DNA of 64,000 nucleotides from Opitutales bacterium (lineage in GTDB: Bacteria > Verrucomicrobiota > Verrucomicrobiia > Opitutales > UBA953), in NCBI GenBank assembly GCA_009691685.1, contig SIAU01000001.1, forward strand, positions 1 through 64,000, in the 5' to 3' direction. The notes under the pieces were generated by a model, which was given only the letters and a program-made list of their open reading frames with translations, was not told the origin of the DNA and ran no database searches. Below are positions 55,920 through 64,000 of the stretch, piece after piece (position 1 is the stretch's first letter; the number at the start of each line of letters is the position of its first letter). The position numbers were made by a program, and so were the translations under genes.

Positions 55920-56016
55920 ATAAATAGGGGTAGTCTACCACCCGAGTTCGGCAAGCGAAGAAGCAATCTTATGCGGACACGCTTGCCTCCTTGCCACGAA
56001 CCTCAAGTTTGTGGCT

Positions 56017-56562
56017 ATGTCCACAAGTTTTACCCTCGTCAAAGACTGCACCACCACCCTGATTCCCGCAGGTGATACTGTGATTCTCGAGAAAGGCACC
56101 ACGGTGACGGTCACCCAAGCGCTGGGTAATTCGATTACCGTTCGGACCAACCTCGGACTCTTTCGAATTAATGAAAATGATATTTCAGCGTTAGGCCCGG
56201 AAGGAAAAAACTTATTAAAATCAGATTCTCAAAAATCTGCCGAAGGTCCGCTGAATGATGAAATGATTTGGACAGCTTTACGCGGATGCTTTGATCCAGA
56301 AATTCCGATTAACATTGTCGACCTTGGACTCATTTATGACCTCGATATAGCCGACGGAACTCAGGGTGGAAAAATAGTGAATGTTAAAATGACTTTAACC
56401 GCACAAGGTTGTGGCATGGGTCCGGTCATCGCTGCTGACGCCAAAGCAAAAATTGAATTACTGGCTGGCGTCGAATCCGCCGAAGTGTCGATTGTGTGGG
56501 AGCCCATTTGGAATCCGCGAATGATTTCCGAAGCGGGACGTAAAGAATTAGGCTTAGAATGA
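56017..56562 (+). CDS. sufT: SufT-family iron-sulphur assembly protein (MIP18/PaaD domain)
   Basis: SufT-type proteins assist iron-sulphur cluster maturation. The 181 residues have a beta-rich N-terminal domain (TLIPAGDTVILEKGTTVTVT) and a C-terminal MIP18 domain with CFDPEIPINIVDLGLIYDLD and MTLTAQGCGMGPVIAADA, the conserved GCxxG and DPE motifs. Start ATG at 56017, or GTG 56011. It overlaps hemW (which needs a 4Fe-4S cluster) by four bases, which fits functionally. Confidence 0.9.
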   Translation: MSTSFTLVKDCTTTLIPAGDTVILEKGTTVTVTQALGNSITVRTNLGLFRINENDISALGPEGKNLLKSDSQKSAEGPLNDEMIWTALRGCFDPEIPINIVDLGLIYDLDIADGTQGGKIVNVKMTLTAQGCGMGPVIAADAKAKIELLAGVESAEVSIVWEPIWNPRMISEAGRKELGLE

Positions 56563-57698
56563 TCGAGGCCAACAAAGTAGGTAAGGGAATTTATTTTCAC
56601 GTACCCTTCTGTGCGTCGACCTGTGATTTTTGTGCGTTCTATCAAGAGCAACCCAAACGTGGCGACATCGACCGCTATCTGGATGCGATGGAGCAAGAGT
56701 GTGAGTTGATGCCGAGTGGCCCCGTAAATACAGCCTTTTGGGGCGGAGGCACCCCGGGTTTACTTCCCGCCGAAGATTTATTTCTGCTCGGAAGAACCAT
56801 GGTTCGCGCGGGTGGCAAACCGAAGGAATGGTCAGTGGAACTAGCTCCTTCATCAGTCCGTGCGGATAAATTAGCGGCGCTCAAAGAAGCAGGCGTCACT
56901 CGTGTATCCTTAGGCGTACAAAGTTTTGATGATGTCACACTCGATACACTAGGAAGACGCCATTCTCCTAAACAAATCATGGAGGCCTGGAACTTGATCG
57001 AGGACGCAAAATTTCAGAGTCGCAATCTTGATCTTATTTTCGGAATTCCCGGACAGGACGATCAACGATGGCTGGAAGACTTAACGCGAGTGATTGAGTT
57101 AAAGCCTGATCATATTTCTACTTACTGTTTAACGTTCGAAGAAGACACGGCGATGTTTGTTAAGTTAAGTCAGGGCAAAGTAAAAATCGATAAAGACTTA
57201 GAGTCCTTTCTCTATCGAAAAACTTGGGAAAAATTAGAGAGCGAAGGATACGCTCAATATGAAATTTCTAATTTCGCGAAACCCGGACATCAATGTGAAC
57301 ACAACCTGATTACTTGGCACATGGGTGATTGGCTCGGCTACGGACCATCGGCCTCCTCTCAGTGGAACCAGCAGCGATGGACCAACCCAGCAAACCTTGA
57401 AGGCTGGCTTAAAGGCATCGAAAACAAGCAGCCCGTGCGCGAGCAAACCAAGGACCTAAAAAATCACGATTTATTAGCCGATTCACTTATTTTTGGACTG
57501 CGACTGAATTCCGGAATTTCGCCTTTTGCCTTGGCTCAACGTTTTCAAACCGAACTACCTAAAAGTATTTCCATTCTATTTGCCGATCTCGTTGAAGAAG
57601 GGCTCATGGAACTACGTGGCGAGTTTTTCAAACTCACCGGTGAAGGCAGACTTCGGGCCGATGCAATCGGCGTCGCGGTATTAGAGAAATTTGATTAA
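56559..57698 (+). CDS. hemW: HemW-like radical SAM protein
   Basis: The 379 residues carry the radical-SAM cluster motif FHVPFCASTCDFCAF with Cys18, Cys22 and Cys25 and an extra Cys in STCDFC, followed by WGGGTPGLLPAED, RVSLGVQSFDDVTLDTLGR and GIPGQDDQ, and the HemW C-terminal domain. HemW inserts or carries heme and was long misnamed oxygen-independent coproporphyrinogen oxidase; the Cys3-only first motif fits HemW over HemN. It is translated with overlap after sufT and faces DUF3050 convergently. Confidence 0.93.
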   Translation: MIEANKVGKGIYFHVPFCASTCDFCAFYQEQPKRGDIDRYLDAMEQECELMPSGPVNTAFWGGGTPGLLPAEDLFLLGRTMVRAGGKPKEWSVELAPSSVRADKLAALKEAGVTRVSLGVQSFDDVTLDTLGRRHSPKQIMEAWNLIEDAKFQSRNLDLIFGIPGQDDQRWLEDLTRVIELKPDHISTYCLTFEEDTAMFVKLSQGKVKIDKDLESFLYRKTWEKLESEGYAQYEISNFAKPGHQCEHNLITWHMGDWLGYGPSASSQWNQQRWTNPANLEGWLKGIENKQPVREQTKDLKNHDLLADSLIFGLRLNSGISPFALAQRFQTELPKSISILFADLVEEGLMELRGEFFKLTGEGRLRADAIGVAVLEKFD

Positions 57699-58465
57699 AC
57701 CTTATTCTGAGAGGCCACAATAGCGTCCCATAATTTAATGCGGGACTCAATAGCCGCTAAAGCAGCCGCTCCGGCTTCATCCCATTTAGTTTCGTCATTG
57801 CCGCAAACCAACTCAACCATGCGCAGGGAGATGGCACCGTGATGACCGCCGTCGACTTCGATATGGCGCTCTAAATAATACTTAAACGTATCCAATTTAC
57901 CGGCGTGCTCCTGACTGAGCTTAACGACTAGTTCATGAAACATATCGGGGATTAAATCTTCGCGGCCAAAAGTAAAAGCGGAGGCCACTTCATGTAATTT
58001 TCCTTGGGTCGCTAAATTAAAAGTGTGAGCAGAAAACTCAGCAGCTCCTGCAGGGACGCCAGATAATTTTAGGGCCGCAGCGGTGGTAGATTTACGTTTT
58101 ACACTTTCGAGCGCCGCGAGGATTGACTGCGTAGATGAGCCTGCCTGATTCATGGCCCGTAAATAAAGTTCGAAGTGGCTAATGCGGGTGCCACTGGGAT
58201 CCACGTCGGATTCCTCCCCGCAGACAATTTCGTTAATTAAAAATCGCACTTCGGGATCGCCCACGGGAACCCAAGGTAAGTCTATGCAGGTTAAATCACG
58301 CTGCAGTCGCTTTAGTAAGGACATAAAATCCCACACGGCGAAGGCGTGAAATTGCATGAAGTTTTGGATATCACTCAACGTACCCATGCGTGCATACAGC
58401 GCATGCTTTAGTAAACGTTCGCGAGCGGGGGCAATGCGTTGACGGATATCAGCAAGACTCTTCAT
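57695..58465 (-). CDS. DUF3050 heme-oxygenase-fold-like protein
   Basis: The 256 residues match the DUF3050 pattern: FMQFHAFAVWDFMSLLKRLQ, INEIVCGEESDVDPSG, FGREDLIPDMFHELVVKL and the metal-ligand-like YYLERHIEVDGGHHGAISL. These are remote relatives of TenA and heme-oxygenase fold proteins with His and Glu that could bind iron. Function unknown. It overlaps hemW convergently by four bases, which is probably coincidental. Confidence 0.8.
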   Translation of the reverse strand: MKSLADIRQRIAPARERLLKHALYARMGTLSDIQNFMQFHAFAVWDFMSLLKRLQRDLTCIDLPWVPVGDPEVRFLINEIVCGEESDVDPSGTRISHFELYLRAMNQAGSSTQSILAALESVKRKSTTAAALKLSGVPAGAAEFSAHTFNLATQGKLHEVASAFTFGREDLIPDMFHELVVKLSQEHAGKLDTFKYYLERHIEVDGGHHGAISLRMVELVCGNDETKWDEAGAAALAAIESRIKLWDAIVASQNKV

Positions 58466-58513
58466 ACTTCAGCAAACTACGAAAAGTAATTAAGAGGCAA
58501 CTATCGGCCTCAG

Positions 58514-58984
58514 TTATTTTAACTTTATTTGTCGAAGGGCCTCGTAAGTCGCGATTCCACAGGCCGTTGATAAATTCAGTGACCTTAGAGATTCATTTAA
58601 ATGAGGTATTTTGGTGGAGCGTTCGGGACCAAACCAAGCGTGGACCTCGGCGGGCGCACCTGATCCTTCATTTCCAAAAACTAAACCATCACCTAACTCA
58701 AATTTCACATCCCAGATTCCTTGTTTAGCTTTAGTCGTAAAAAGCCATAGGCGTTCAGGACGGTCAGGCGAGGCGAGAAACGCCGCCCAGTTATCATGAT
58801 GTCGTACATCGAGCTCGTGCCAATAATCCATACCTGCACGGCGCAGCTGTTTATCTTCTAGAGAAAAACCCAGCGGATGAATTAAGTGCAAACGACAATC
58901 CGTGACAGCGCAGAGGCGTCCGATGTTGCCAGTATTCGGAGGAATTTCTGGACAGATTAAAACGATGTGTAAGGGAGGCTTCAC
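58514..58984 (-). CDS. trmL: tRNA (cytidine/uridine-2'-O-)-methyltransferase TrmL
   Basis: TrmL methylates the ribose at the wobble position of certain leucine tRNAs. The 156 residues are the short SPOUT form without extra domains: ICPEIPPNTGNIGRLCAV, LVFGNEGSGAPAEV and the knotted end LNESLRSLNLSTACGIATYE. Its start overlaps the smpB stop by four bases, so it is in an rpoZ-smpB-trmL transcript. Confidence 0.95.
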   Translation of the reverse strand: MKPPLHIVLICPEIPPNTGNIGRLCAVTDCRLHLIHPLGFSLEDKQLRRAGMDYWHELDVRHHDNWAAFLASPDRPERLWLFTTKAKQGIWDVKFELGDGLVFGNEGSGAPAEVHAWFGPERSTKIPHLNESLRSLNLSTACGIATYEALRQIKLK

Positions 58985-59448
58985 CGGCGGCTGCGCATGG
59001 CGCGTGAGATCTCACGCTTCGCATCTCTTTCTTTAATATCTTGGCGGCGGTCGTGTTGTTTTTTACCTTTGCCAATCGCGATTAAACATTTCGCCAAGCC
59101 GTGTTTAAAATAAATTTTTAGTGGAATGATAGTCGAGCCGCCGGAACGAACCTCTTCCGTAATACGGGCCACTTCGACGGCCTTTAATAAAAGTTTTCGG
59201 GTGCGATAAGGATCGTGATTGTTATGATTACCAAAATCGTACTCCGCGATGTGAGCGTGAAAAAGTACGGGGCCCTTCGGAGTGAGGCGGACAAAAGAGT
59301 CGGCGATGTTGGCACGACCCAAGCGCAGAGATTTTACTTCGGTGCCCAGCAAGACCAGACCCGCTTCAAAAGTCTGTCCAATGAAGTAGTCACGTCCCGC
59401 CTTGGGGTTATTAACCTCGGGCAACGACTGTTCTTTTCGGGCGGACAT
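58981..59448 (-). CDS. smpB: SsrA-binding protein SmpB
   Basis: SmpB brings tmRNA to stalled ribosomes. The 155 residues show the OB-fold core YFIGQTFEAGLVLLGTEVKS, VRLTPKGPVLFHAHIAEYDFG, and the basic C-terminal tail with GKGKKQHDRRQDIKERDAKR that follows the tmRNA path. The tmRNA gene itself is not in this window. It follows rpoZ by about 50 bases and overlaps trmL. Confidence 0.97.
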   Translation of the reverse strand: MSARKEQSLPEVNNPKAGRDYFIGQTFEAGLVLLGTEVKSLRLGRANIADSFVRLTPKGPVLFHAHIAEYDFGNHNNHDPYRTRKLLLKAVEVARITEEVRSGGSTIIPLKIYFKHGLAKCLIAIGKGKKQHDRRQDIKERDAKREISRAMRSRR

Positions 59449-59500
59449 AGGTTAGTGGATAAAATAACCGCTCAACCCCGTCCTCCCTAAGCAAAGAAGA

Positions 59501-59752
59501 TTAGGACTGAACTTGATCTTCAGGAGCGAAGTTCCAAGTAATCTTATCTTCGATAATTTCACGAAGGGCGATATCTTCAGGCGAAAGGGTTTCATAGAGA
59601 TCGCCCCCTAATAAATGCTTATACTTGGCAGGTGCACCCTGTTGGCGCTCGGCAGTGGCACGGAGCTGTTTCACACGGCGTGAGACAACATTAATTAAAA
59701 TATTGGGATCGGTAATCTTCTTTTTAGCTTCCATCAAATAGTCGTCGCGCAT
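59501..59752 (-). CDS. rpoZ: RNA polymerase omega subunit (candidate)
   Basis: A small helical protein of 83 residues with the omega-like pattern ILINVVSRRVKQLRATAERQ and ALREIIEDKITWNF. Omega promotes assembly of the beta-prime subunit. The alignment is short, so confidence is moderate, but no better match is evident. It is upstream of smpB on the same strand. Confidence 0.75.
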   Translation of the reverse strand: MRDDYLMEAKKKITDPNILINVVSRRVKQLRATAERQQGAPAKYKHLLGGDLYETLSPEDIALREIIEDKITWNFAPEDQVQS

Positions 59753-59872
59753 GGTATGTTTTCTGTTGAGAGAACCCCGAAACCTAGGGCTACACCCCCC
59801 TCTGGCAAGCGTTTTAAGGGATAAATTGGCTTTGCCCTATTCAGATTTCTCTAAATAACTTAAATAAACCCT

Positions 59873-60289
59873 ATGCAACCGCCTAAAAACTACGGTGAAT
59901 CGATGAAATCCAAAGGTGGCTTCGGTCGATTAATCAACGCACTCGTCTACACTTGGGATGGACTGAAGGCCGCCGCTCAACACGAAGAAGCTTTCAAACA
60001 GGAACTCATCGTCGTCATTCCTCTTTCCATTGTTGCTTGGTTCATTCCCGTACCGGCAGTCGAACGCGCCCTTCTCTTTTCGGTTCTGCAAATGATTCTC
60101 ATCGTAGAATTAATTAACTCAGCGATTGAGGCGAACACCGACCACATTTCTCTCGATCGTCACCCTTTGGCGAAACGCGCGAAGGACATGGGCAGTGCTG
60201 CGGTCTTCCTGACCATTCTTTCTGCGATAGCCATTTGGGTCGGAGTGCTCTGGCGCAACGACCTCATTCAAAATTTGTTTTCGAAATAA
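59873..60289 (+). CDS. dgkA: Diacylglycerol kinase, prokaryotic type
   Basis: This small trimeric membrane enzyme phosphorylates diacylglycerol or, in Gram-positives, undecaprenol. The 138 residues start with a hydrophilic arm, then amphipathic and three transmembrane helices, with INSAIEANTDHISLDRHPLA and KRAKDMGSAAVFLTIL being the family signature (Asn, Glu and Asp that bind ATP and metal). It is followed by a bidirectional terminator before rpmB. Confidence 0.95.
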   Translation: MQPPKNYGESMKSKGGFGRLINALVYTWDGLKAAAQHEEAFKQELIVVIPLSIVAWFIPVPAVERALLFSVLQMILIVELINSAIEANTDHISLDRHPLAKRAKDMGSAAVFLTILSAIAIWVGVLWRNDLIQNLFSK

Positions 60290-60312
60290 TGAACGTGGCT
60301 GAGACGCCCAAT

Positions 60313-60341
60313 AAAAAACCCCGCGAGTGACGGGGTTTTTT
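60313..60341 (+). terminator. Bidirectional terminator between dgkA and rpmB
   Basis: AAAAAACCCCG pairs with CGGGGTTTTTT around a seven-base loop. It can stop both dgkA (plus) and rpmB (minus) transcripts. Confidence 0.92.
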
Positions 60342-60360
60342 GTTAAGCTAATTTCTGAAA

Positions 60361-60591
60361 TTAGGCTTTGGTTACTAAACCAGCTTTGATGGCCTTAACC
60401 GAAACCCATTGGCGTTTTACCGAACCGTTAGGTTGGAGAACGCGAATGCGTTGAACATTGGGGCGAAAGACGCGCTTCGTTTGTTTAACGAGCTGGAAGC
60501 CGATACCACCACTCTTCTTGGATTGACCACGGTGAATGATTCGACGGCCTTTGACGGGGCGCTTGCCGGTGACGCTGCAGATACGGGACAT
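60361..60591 (-). CDS. rpmB: 50S ribosomal protein bL28
   Basis: The 76 residues starting at MSRICSVTGKRPVKGRRI match bL28, including the QTKRVFRPNVQRIRVL segment. The ATG at 60591 is chosen because eleven upstream in-frame residues lack family similarity. It is monocistronic, without the usual rpmG partner next to it. Confidence 0.97.
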   Translation of the reverse strand: MSRICSVTGKRPVKGRRIIHRGQSKKSGGIGFQLVKQTKRVFRPNVQRIRVLQPNGSVKRQWVSVKAIKAGLVTKA

Positions 60592-60654
60592 AGTAGTTTT
60601 GTTCTCCTTGGAAGGTCGTAGCAAATAAGTGAGGTGCCGATTGGCAAGCGGTAA

Positions 60655-61824
60655 TTAAGTCCGTCGCAAAGCACGATCTAAACCACTTAAACCTTCTGAA
60701 AACTCACTAGATTTGGGTAAAAGGCTCAGAATTACCGAGGGTGAATTAGAGGACAGACCATAAAAATAACCTGGGTGAGCCCAAACTCCTTCATCTAAGG
60801 CATTAAGTAGTAGGCGTTCTTCCGACACCCCTGGAGGCAAACCGAGAATAGCCATCCATCCAGCCGGACGAGGTAAAACAGTGCAAGCATGGCCCGATGA
60901 GACGACCCAGTCTTTTAGAATTTGTTGGTTCTCACTCACGCGTGTTCGGATGGCCGCACGAATCGGTTCGGCTCGACGAAGTAAATCGGGCAGAGCTAAT
61001 TGTGCTGGAGTATTTACTGAAAGAAAAGCATCAGCGATGTGTTCGAGGCGACGGCAAGATTCTTGGACGGTATCGGTCGGACCCGAGACAATAATCCAAC
61101 CTACTTTTAATTGAGGAGCGACGGCGACTTTTGAAAGTCCACTTAACACATAAAGAGCCACTTGAGTTTCTCCCACCCAAGTGCCCGGCGAACTCACGCC
61201 TTCGGCTGGATAATCTAAAAAGACTTCATCACAAAGAACGGCTAAACTATTTTTTAAAGCGAAGTTGCGAAGGATATCACGATCACGTCGACTCACAAAA
61301 GCCCCGGTGGGATTAGAGGGATTGATACAAACAATCGCCCGTGTTTGTCGGCTCGCCGTCAGACTCGCCAAATCAATCACCCACTCACCGGCGAGTTGTA
61401 CTAATCGATACGGCCTCAGTGTAACGCCCTCCAATGCGGCAATCACTTCTAATAATGGATAGGCAGGCTCGGGTACTAAAATTTCATCACCCGGATTACA
61501 TAATAATTTAAATAACCAACTATAACCTTCACTGGTACTGGCAGATAAAAATATGCGGTCGGGCGTGAGGCGTGTTCCGCGAGCGAGATAATAATCTGCA
61601 ATCGCCGTGCGAGCGACCGTCAGCCCACGCGCATCGGGATCTTGTCGCTGGATTCCATCGCGGCGAAGCAAGGTGCCTAATTCTAAGACGGACCAACCAA
61701 ATCCTGCCGTAGCGGGATTTGCATCAGCCAAATCGAGTGTCGGCAAACCAGCGGTTCGGCGACGTTCCCGCGCCTTGCTTAAGGCGTTTGAATCATCTGC
61801 AAAAGAGAGTCGGGAACTGAACAT
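60655..61824 (-). CDS. PLP-dependent class I/II aminotransferase
   Basis: The 389 residues from ATG 61824 have the fold-type I pattern: IFLSASTSEGYSWLFKLLCN, PEPAYPLLEVIAALEG, CINPSNPTGAFVSRRD (the NPTG loop), AVLCDEVFLDYPAEG and the Schiff-base lysine in GLSKVAVAPQLKVGWIIVSG, with RLEHIADAFLSVNTPAQLAL. The substrate is not predictable; relatives include alanine- and aspartate-type aminotransferases. It is divergent from fabV; 85 bases separate the two start codons. Confidence 0.88.
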   Translation of the reverse strand: MFSSRLSFADDSNALSKARERRRTAGLPTLDLADANPATAGFGWSVLELGTLLRRDGIQRQDPDARGLTVARTAIADYYLARGTRLTPDRIFLSASTSEGYSWLFKLLCNPGDEILVPEPAYPLLEVIAALEGVTLRPYRLVQLAGEWVIDLASLTASRQTRAIVCINPSNPTGAFVSRRDRDILRNFALKNSLAVLCDEVFLDYPAEGVSSPGTWVGETQVALYVLSGLSKVAVAPQLKVGWIIVSGPTDTVQESCRRLEHIADAFLSVNTPAQLALPDLLRRAEPIRAAIRTRVSENQQILKDWVVSSGHACTVLPRPAGWMAILGLPPGVSEERLLLNALDEGVWAHPGYFYGLSSNSPSVILSLLPKSSEFSEGLSGLDRALRRT

Positions 61825-61909
61825 GGCCCATCCAACCCTAAGTTTGCCACCGGAGCAAGTGGAAGAAAATCGGGTTGAAGTTAAGCCCCGACGGTTCAAT
61901 CCTCTCACT

Positions 61910-63112
61910 ATGTCCCAGCAAGTCCTCAAGCCCCGTGTCCGTGGATTTATTTGCATCACCTCACACCCCGAAGGTTGTGCCGCTCATGTGCGCGAGCAAA
62001 TCAGCTACGTAAAATCACGTAAGCCGCTCCAAGGCGGACCCAAGTCAGTCCTCGTGATCGGCTCTTCGACTGGCTACGGCTTATCTTCACGTATCGCAGC
62101 CGCTTTCGGTTCAGGCGCCGCCACCCTCGGAGTATTTTTTGAACGCAATGGCGAAGGCGATAAACCTGGCAGCCCCGGTTGGTATAACACCGCAGGTTTT
62201 CACGCCGAAGCCAAAAAGGCCGGACTCAAAGCATTCTCGATTAATGGTGATGCGTTTTCGGCGGAAATAAAAAATCAGGTTATCGAGACGATTAAAAAGA
62301 AAATGCCGAACGGGAAAATCGATTTGGTGATTTATTCTTTAGCTTCACCTCGGCGCACGGCCCCTGATGGCGTGACTTACAAATCGACCCTCAAGCCAAC
62401 GGGGGCGCCCTTCCACGCCAAGAATTTAGATACCGACCGTAAAGTGGTAAACGAGGTCACACTCGAAACCGCGAACGCTGAAGAAATTTTAAATACCGTT
62501 AAAGTCATGGGCGGAGAAGACTGGGAAATCTGGATGCATCAACTCGACCAAGCTGGGGTGATCGCCGAGGGTTGCCAATCCGTTGCCTATTCATATATTG
62601 GACCACAAGTCACTTGGCCGATTTACAAGGACGGAACCATTGGCAAAGCCAAAGAAGACCTGGAACGTGCTGGCGAAAAAATTGATAACCTGATGAAGCT
62701 CCATCGCGGGCGGGCCTTTGTTTCGGTCAACAAAGCCGTCGTCACTCAAGCGAGTTCCGCTATTCCGGTGGTCCCCCTTTATGTTTCTCTGCTTTTCAAA
62801 ATTATGAAGGCCAAGGGAAATCATGAAGGTTGTATTGAACAAATTCAGCGGCTCTACGAAAAACAAATGTATAACGGTGAGTGCTTGAACTTTGATGAAA
62901 AAGGTCGCGTACGTATTGATGACCTGGAAATGCTGCCCGAGATTCAAAAAGCGGTCTTTGATATTTGGCCTAAGGTTACCACCGAAACCTTTGATCAATA
63001 CGGTGACTTTGCTGGCTACCAATCTGACTTCCTCAAAAACTTTGGCTTCGGACTCACCGGAGTTGATTACGATACTCCCACCGAAGTAGAACGCCCGATT
63101 GAGGATGCCTAA
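61910..63112 (+). CDS. fabV: Trans-2-enoyl-ACP reductase FabV
   Basis: FabV reduces enoyl-ACP with NADH in fatty acid elongation, as an alternative to FabI, and is often triclosan-resistant. The 400 residues from ATG 61910 begin LKPRVRGFICITSHPEGCAA, show the nucleotide motif VIGSSTGYGLSSRIAAAFG, YSLASPRRTAPDG and the Tyr-x8-Lys pair in YKDGTIGKAK. An upstream in-frame region opposite the aminotransferase start lacks similarity. parA starts immediately after the stop. Confidence 0.96.
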   Translation: MSQQVLKPRVRGFICITSHPEGCAAHVREQISYVKSRKPLQGGPKSVLVIGSSTGYGLSSRIAAAFGSGAATLGVFFERNGEGDKPGSPGWYNTAGFHAEAKKAGLKAFSINGDAFSAEIKNQVIETIKKKMPNGKIDLVIYSLASPRRTAPDGVTYKSTLKPTGAPFHAKNLDTDRKVVNEVTLETANAEEILNTVKVMGGEDWEIWMHQLDQAGVIAEGCQSVAYSYIGPQVTWPIYKDGTIGKAKEDLERAGEKIDNLMKLHRGRAFVSVNKAVVTQASSAIPVVPLYVSLLFKIMKAKGNHEGCIEQIQRLYEKQMYNGECLNFDEKGRVRIDDLEMLPEIQKAVFDIWPKVTTETFDQYGDFAGYQSDFLKNFGFGLTGVDYDTPTEVERPIEDA

Positions 63113-63889
63113 GTGACTAAAATTTTCTCCATCGCGAATCAAAAAGGCGGCGTCGGCAAAACTACGACCGCGGTTAATCTGGCTGCCGGTCTTGCCAAAA
63201 CCGGTATCCCCACCCTGCTCATCGATCTTGATGCTCAAGCTAATGCCACGAGTGCACTAGGTATTGAAAAAATTGAGGGTCGTTCCCTTTACAAAGTGCT
63301 GCACGGCGAAGCCAAAGCGGAAGACATGATTGTTAACACCTCGACCGAGAAGCTGGATTTAATTCCTTCAGAAGTAGATTTAGCTGCCATCGAATCGGAG
63401 CTGGCTCAGTCAGAAAATTATTTATCGCGATTATCCAGCGCCCTGCAGCCGATTATCGATTCCAAAAAATACGCTGTCATTATTATCGATTGTCCACCAG
63501 CCCTGGGAATGCTCTCGATGAATGCCCTCCGCGCGTCGGACCATCTTCTTGTTGCCCTGCAAACTGAATATTTAGCGATGGAAGGTCTCGGGCAAATTCT
63601 CGGCGTGGTTGATCAACTCAAACAAGCCGATGCGACCTCGAAACTCACGGTGGGCGGCATCTTGCTCACGATGTATGATGTGCGTACCAATCTTTCACGC
63701 CAAGTGGTCGAAGAAGTTAAAACTCATTTCCCTCAGTTACTTTTGAAAACGATGATTCCTCGGACGATTCGACTCTCCGAGTGCCCCAGCCACGGTAAAA
63801 CCATTTTCCAGTACGATGCCCATTCACCGGGAGCAGTCGCTTATGCAGCCTTGGCGAAGGAATTCATTGCTCGGTTTAACTTAAAGTAA
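63113..63889 (+). CDS. parA: ParA/Soj-type chromosome partitioning ATPase
   Basis: ParA moves the origin region by binding DNA in its ATP form. The 258 residues have the deviant Walker A KGGVGKTTTAVNLAAGLA, LLIDLDAQANATSALG, IIDCPPALGMLSMNALRA and TIRLSECPSHGKTIFQYDA. Start is GTG, 63113, directly after the fabV stop. The usual partner parB is not visible in the 110 bases that remain; the next frame runs convergently on the other strand instead. Confidence 0.95.
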   Translation: MTKIFSIANQKGGVGKTTTAVNLAAGLAKTGIPTLLIDLDAQANATSALGIEKIEGRSLYKVLHGEAKAEDMIVNTSTEKLDLIPSEVDLAAIESELAQSENYLSRLSSALQPIIDSKKYAVIIIDCPPALGMLSMNALRASDHLLVALQTEYLAMEGLGQILGVVDQLKQADATSKLTVGGILLTMYDVRTNLSRQVVEEVKTHFPQLLLKTMIPRTIRLSECPSHGKTIFQYDAHSPGAVAYAALAKEFIARFNLK

Positions 63890-64000
63890 AACAATCAGCA
63901 GTTCGGTTTGACCTACCTTCGCGGTCACTCTGGATAGAACCATGAAAGTGGCGTCACACCGAGCCTTTACGGGCGTACCTTCGTACGCTTGGCCGGCTTG
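63881..64000 (-). CDS. Possible C-terminal end of an unidentified gene, cut by window edge
   Basis: On the minus strand a frame is open from the right edge to a TAA at 63881, encoding the last 39 residues of a putative protein (reading VKARCDATFMVLSRVTAKVG, then QTELLIVLL). The stop lies inside the end of parA, an overlap of nine bases. Amino-acid composition looks protein-like, but the fragment is too short to identify. It argues against a parB immediately downstream on the plus strand. Confidence 0.3.
   Translation of the reverse strand, partial: QAGQAYEGTPVKARCDATFMVLSRVTAKVGQTELLIVLL

Noticed and set aside
61607-61909. N-terminal extension of FabV by about 100 residues
   Set aside because: The stretch is antisense to the start of the aminotransferase and has no FabV similarity; the ATG at 61910 gives the normal 400-residue enzyme.

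Overview
The window reads as a stretch of core bacterial chromosome of roughly even base composition, almost fully packed with housekeeping genes on both strands. The gene content (lipid A and outer-membrane porins, so a diderm; a P1B-4 metal ATPase, RNase Y together with an RNase E/G, FabV, OleC/OleD-like genes, carboxynorspermidine polyamine genes, a DUF3050 protein) fits a Verrucomicrobiota-like lineage, possibly Opitutales; this assignment is inferred from gene content only and is moderately uncertain. A striking window-wide property is that almost no start codon is preceded by a Shine-Dalgarno sequence.

Layout. 1-8 kb (minus strand): a truncated GspE/PilB secretion ATPase, then serS-tilS-ftsH-coaE, ndk and ispF. 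A tRNA-Cys and a bidirectional terminator separate these from a complete argC-argJ-argB-argD-argF-argG arginine cluster (8.2-15.0 kb). Then come rplM-rpsI, an outer-membrane barrel protein, NADP isocitrate dehydrogenase and a tandem ribbon-helix-helix protein with a lysine tail. A 200-base dyad-rich region separates that gene from a divergent P1B-4 metal ATPase (18.9-20.8 kb). 21-27 kb is an RNA-decay/cell-shape block: a GNAT acetyltransferase, RNase E/G and rodA on the minus strand, RNase Y on the plus strand, then an arginine/proline-rich disordered protein. 27-34 kb (plus): murA, ruvB, proB-proA, tRNA-Asp, and the two-gene carboxynorspermidine synthase/decarboxylase pair. 34-41 kb (minus): a porin, then clpB followed by a Gfo/Idh oxidoreductase, lpxB and an SDR epimerase whose genes overlap by 4 bases. 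41-48 kb (plus): a SirB1-like protein, aroE, prepilin peptidase, a small lipoprotein, an OleC-like ligase, an OleD-like dehydrogenase and a thioesterase; nth is opposite. 48-60 kb: a fused glycine decarboxylase, then minus-strand argS-DUF983-metF-MFS, sufT-hemW, DUF3050, trmL-smpB-rpoZ. 60-64 kb: dgkA, rpmB, an aminotransferase, fabV and parA, with a possible partial gene running off the right edge.

The most unusual signal is the intergenic region 18725-18926, where three hairpins and a possible loop-to-tail pseudoknot, all Watson-Crick, sit between a DNA-binding-type gene and a metal ATPase. Second is the disordered, arginine-rich protein with a putative amphipathic helix directly after RNase Y, a candidate degradosome scaffold. 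Third is the OleC/OleD pair without OleA or OleB nearby. No mobile elements, phage genes, CRISPR arrays or insertion sequences were seen, and no gene-free stretch exceeds 300 bases.
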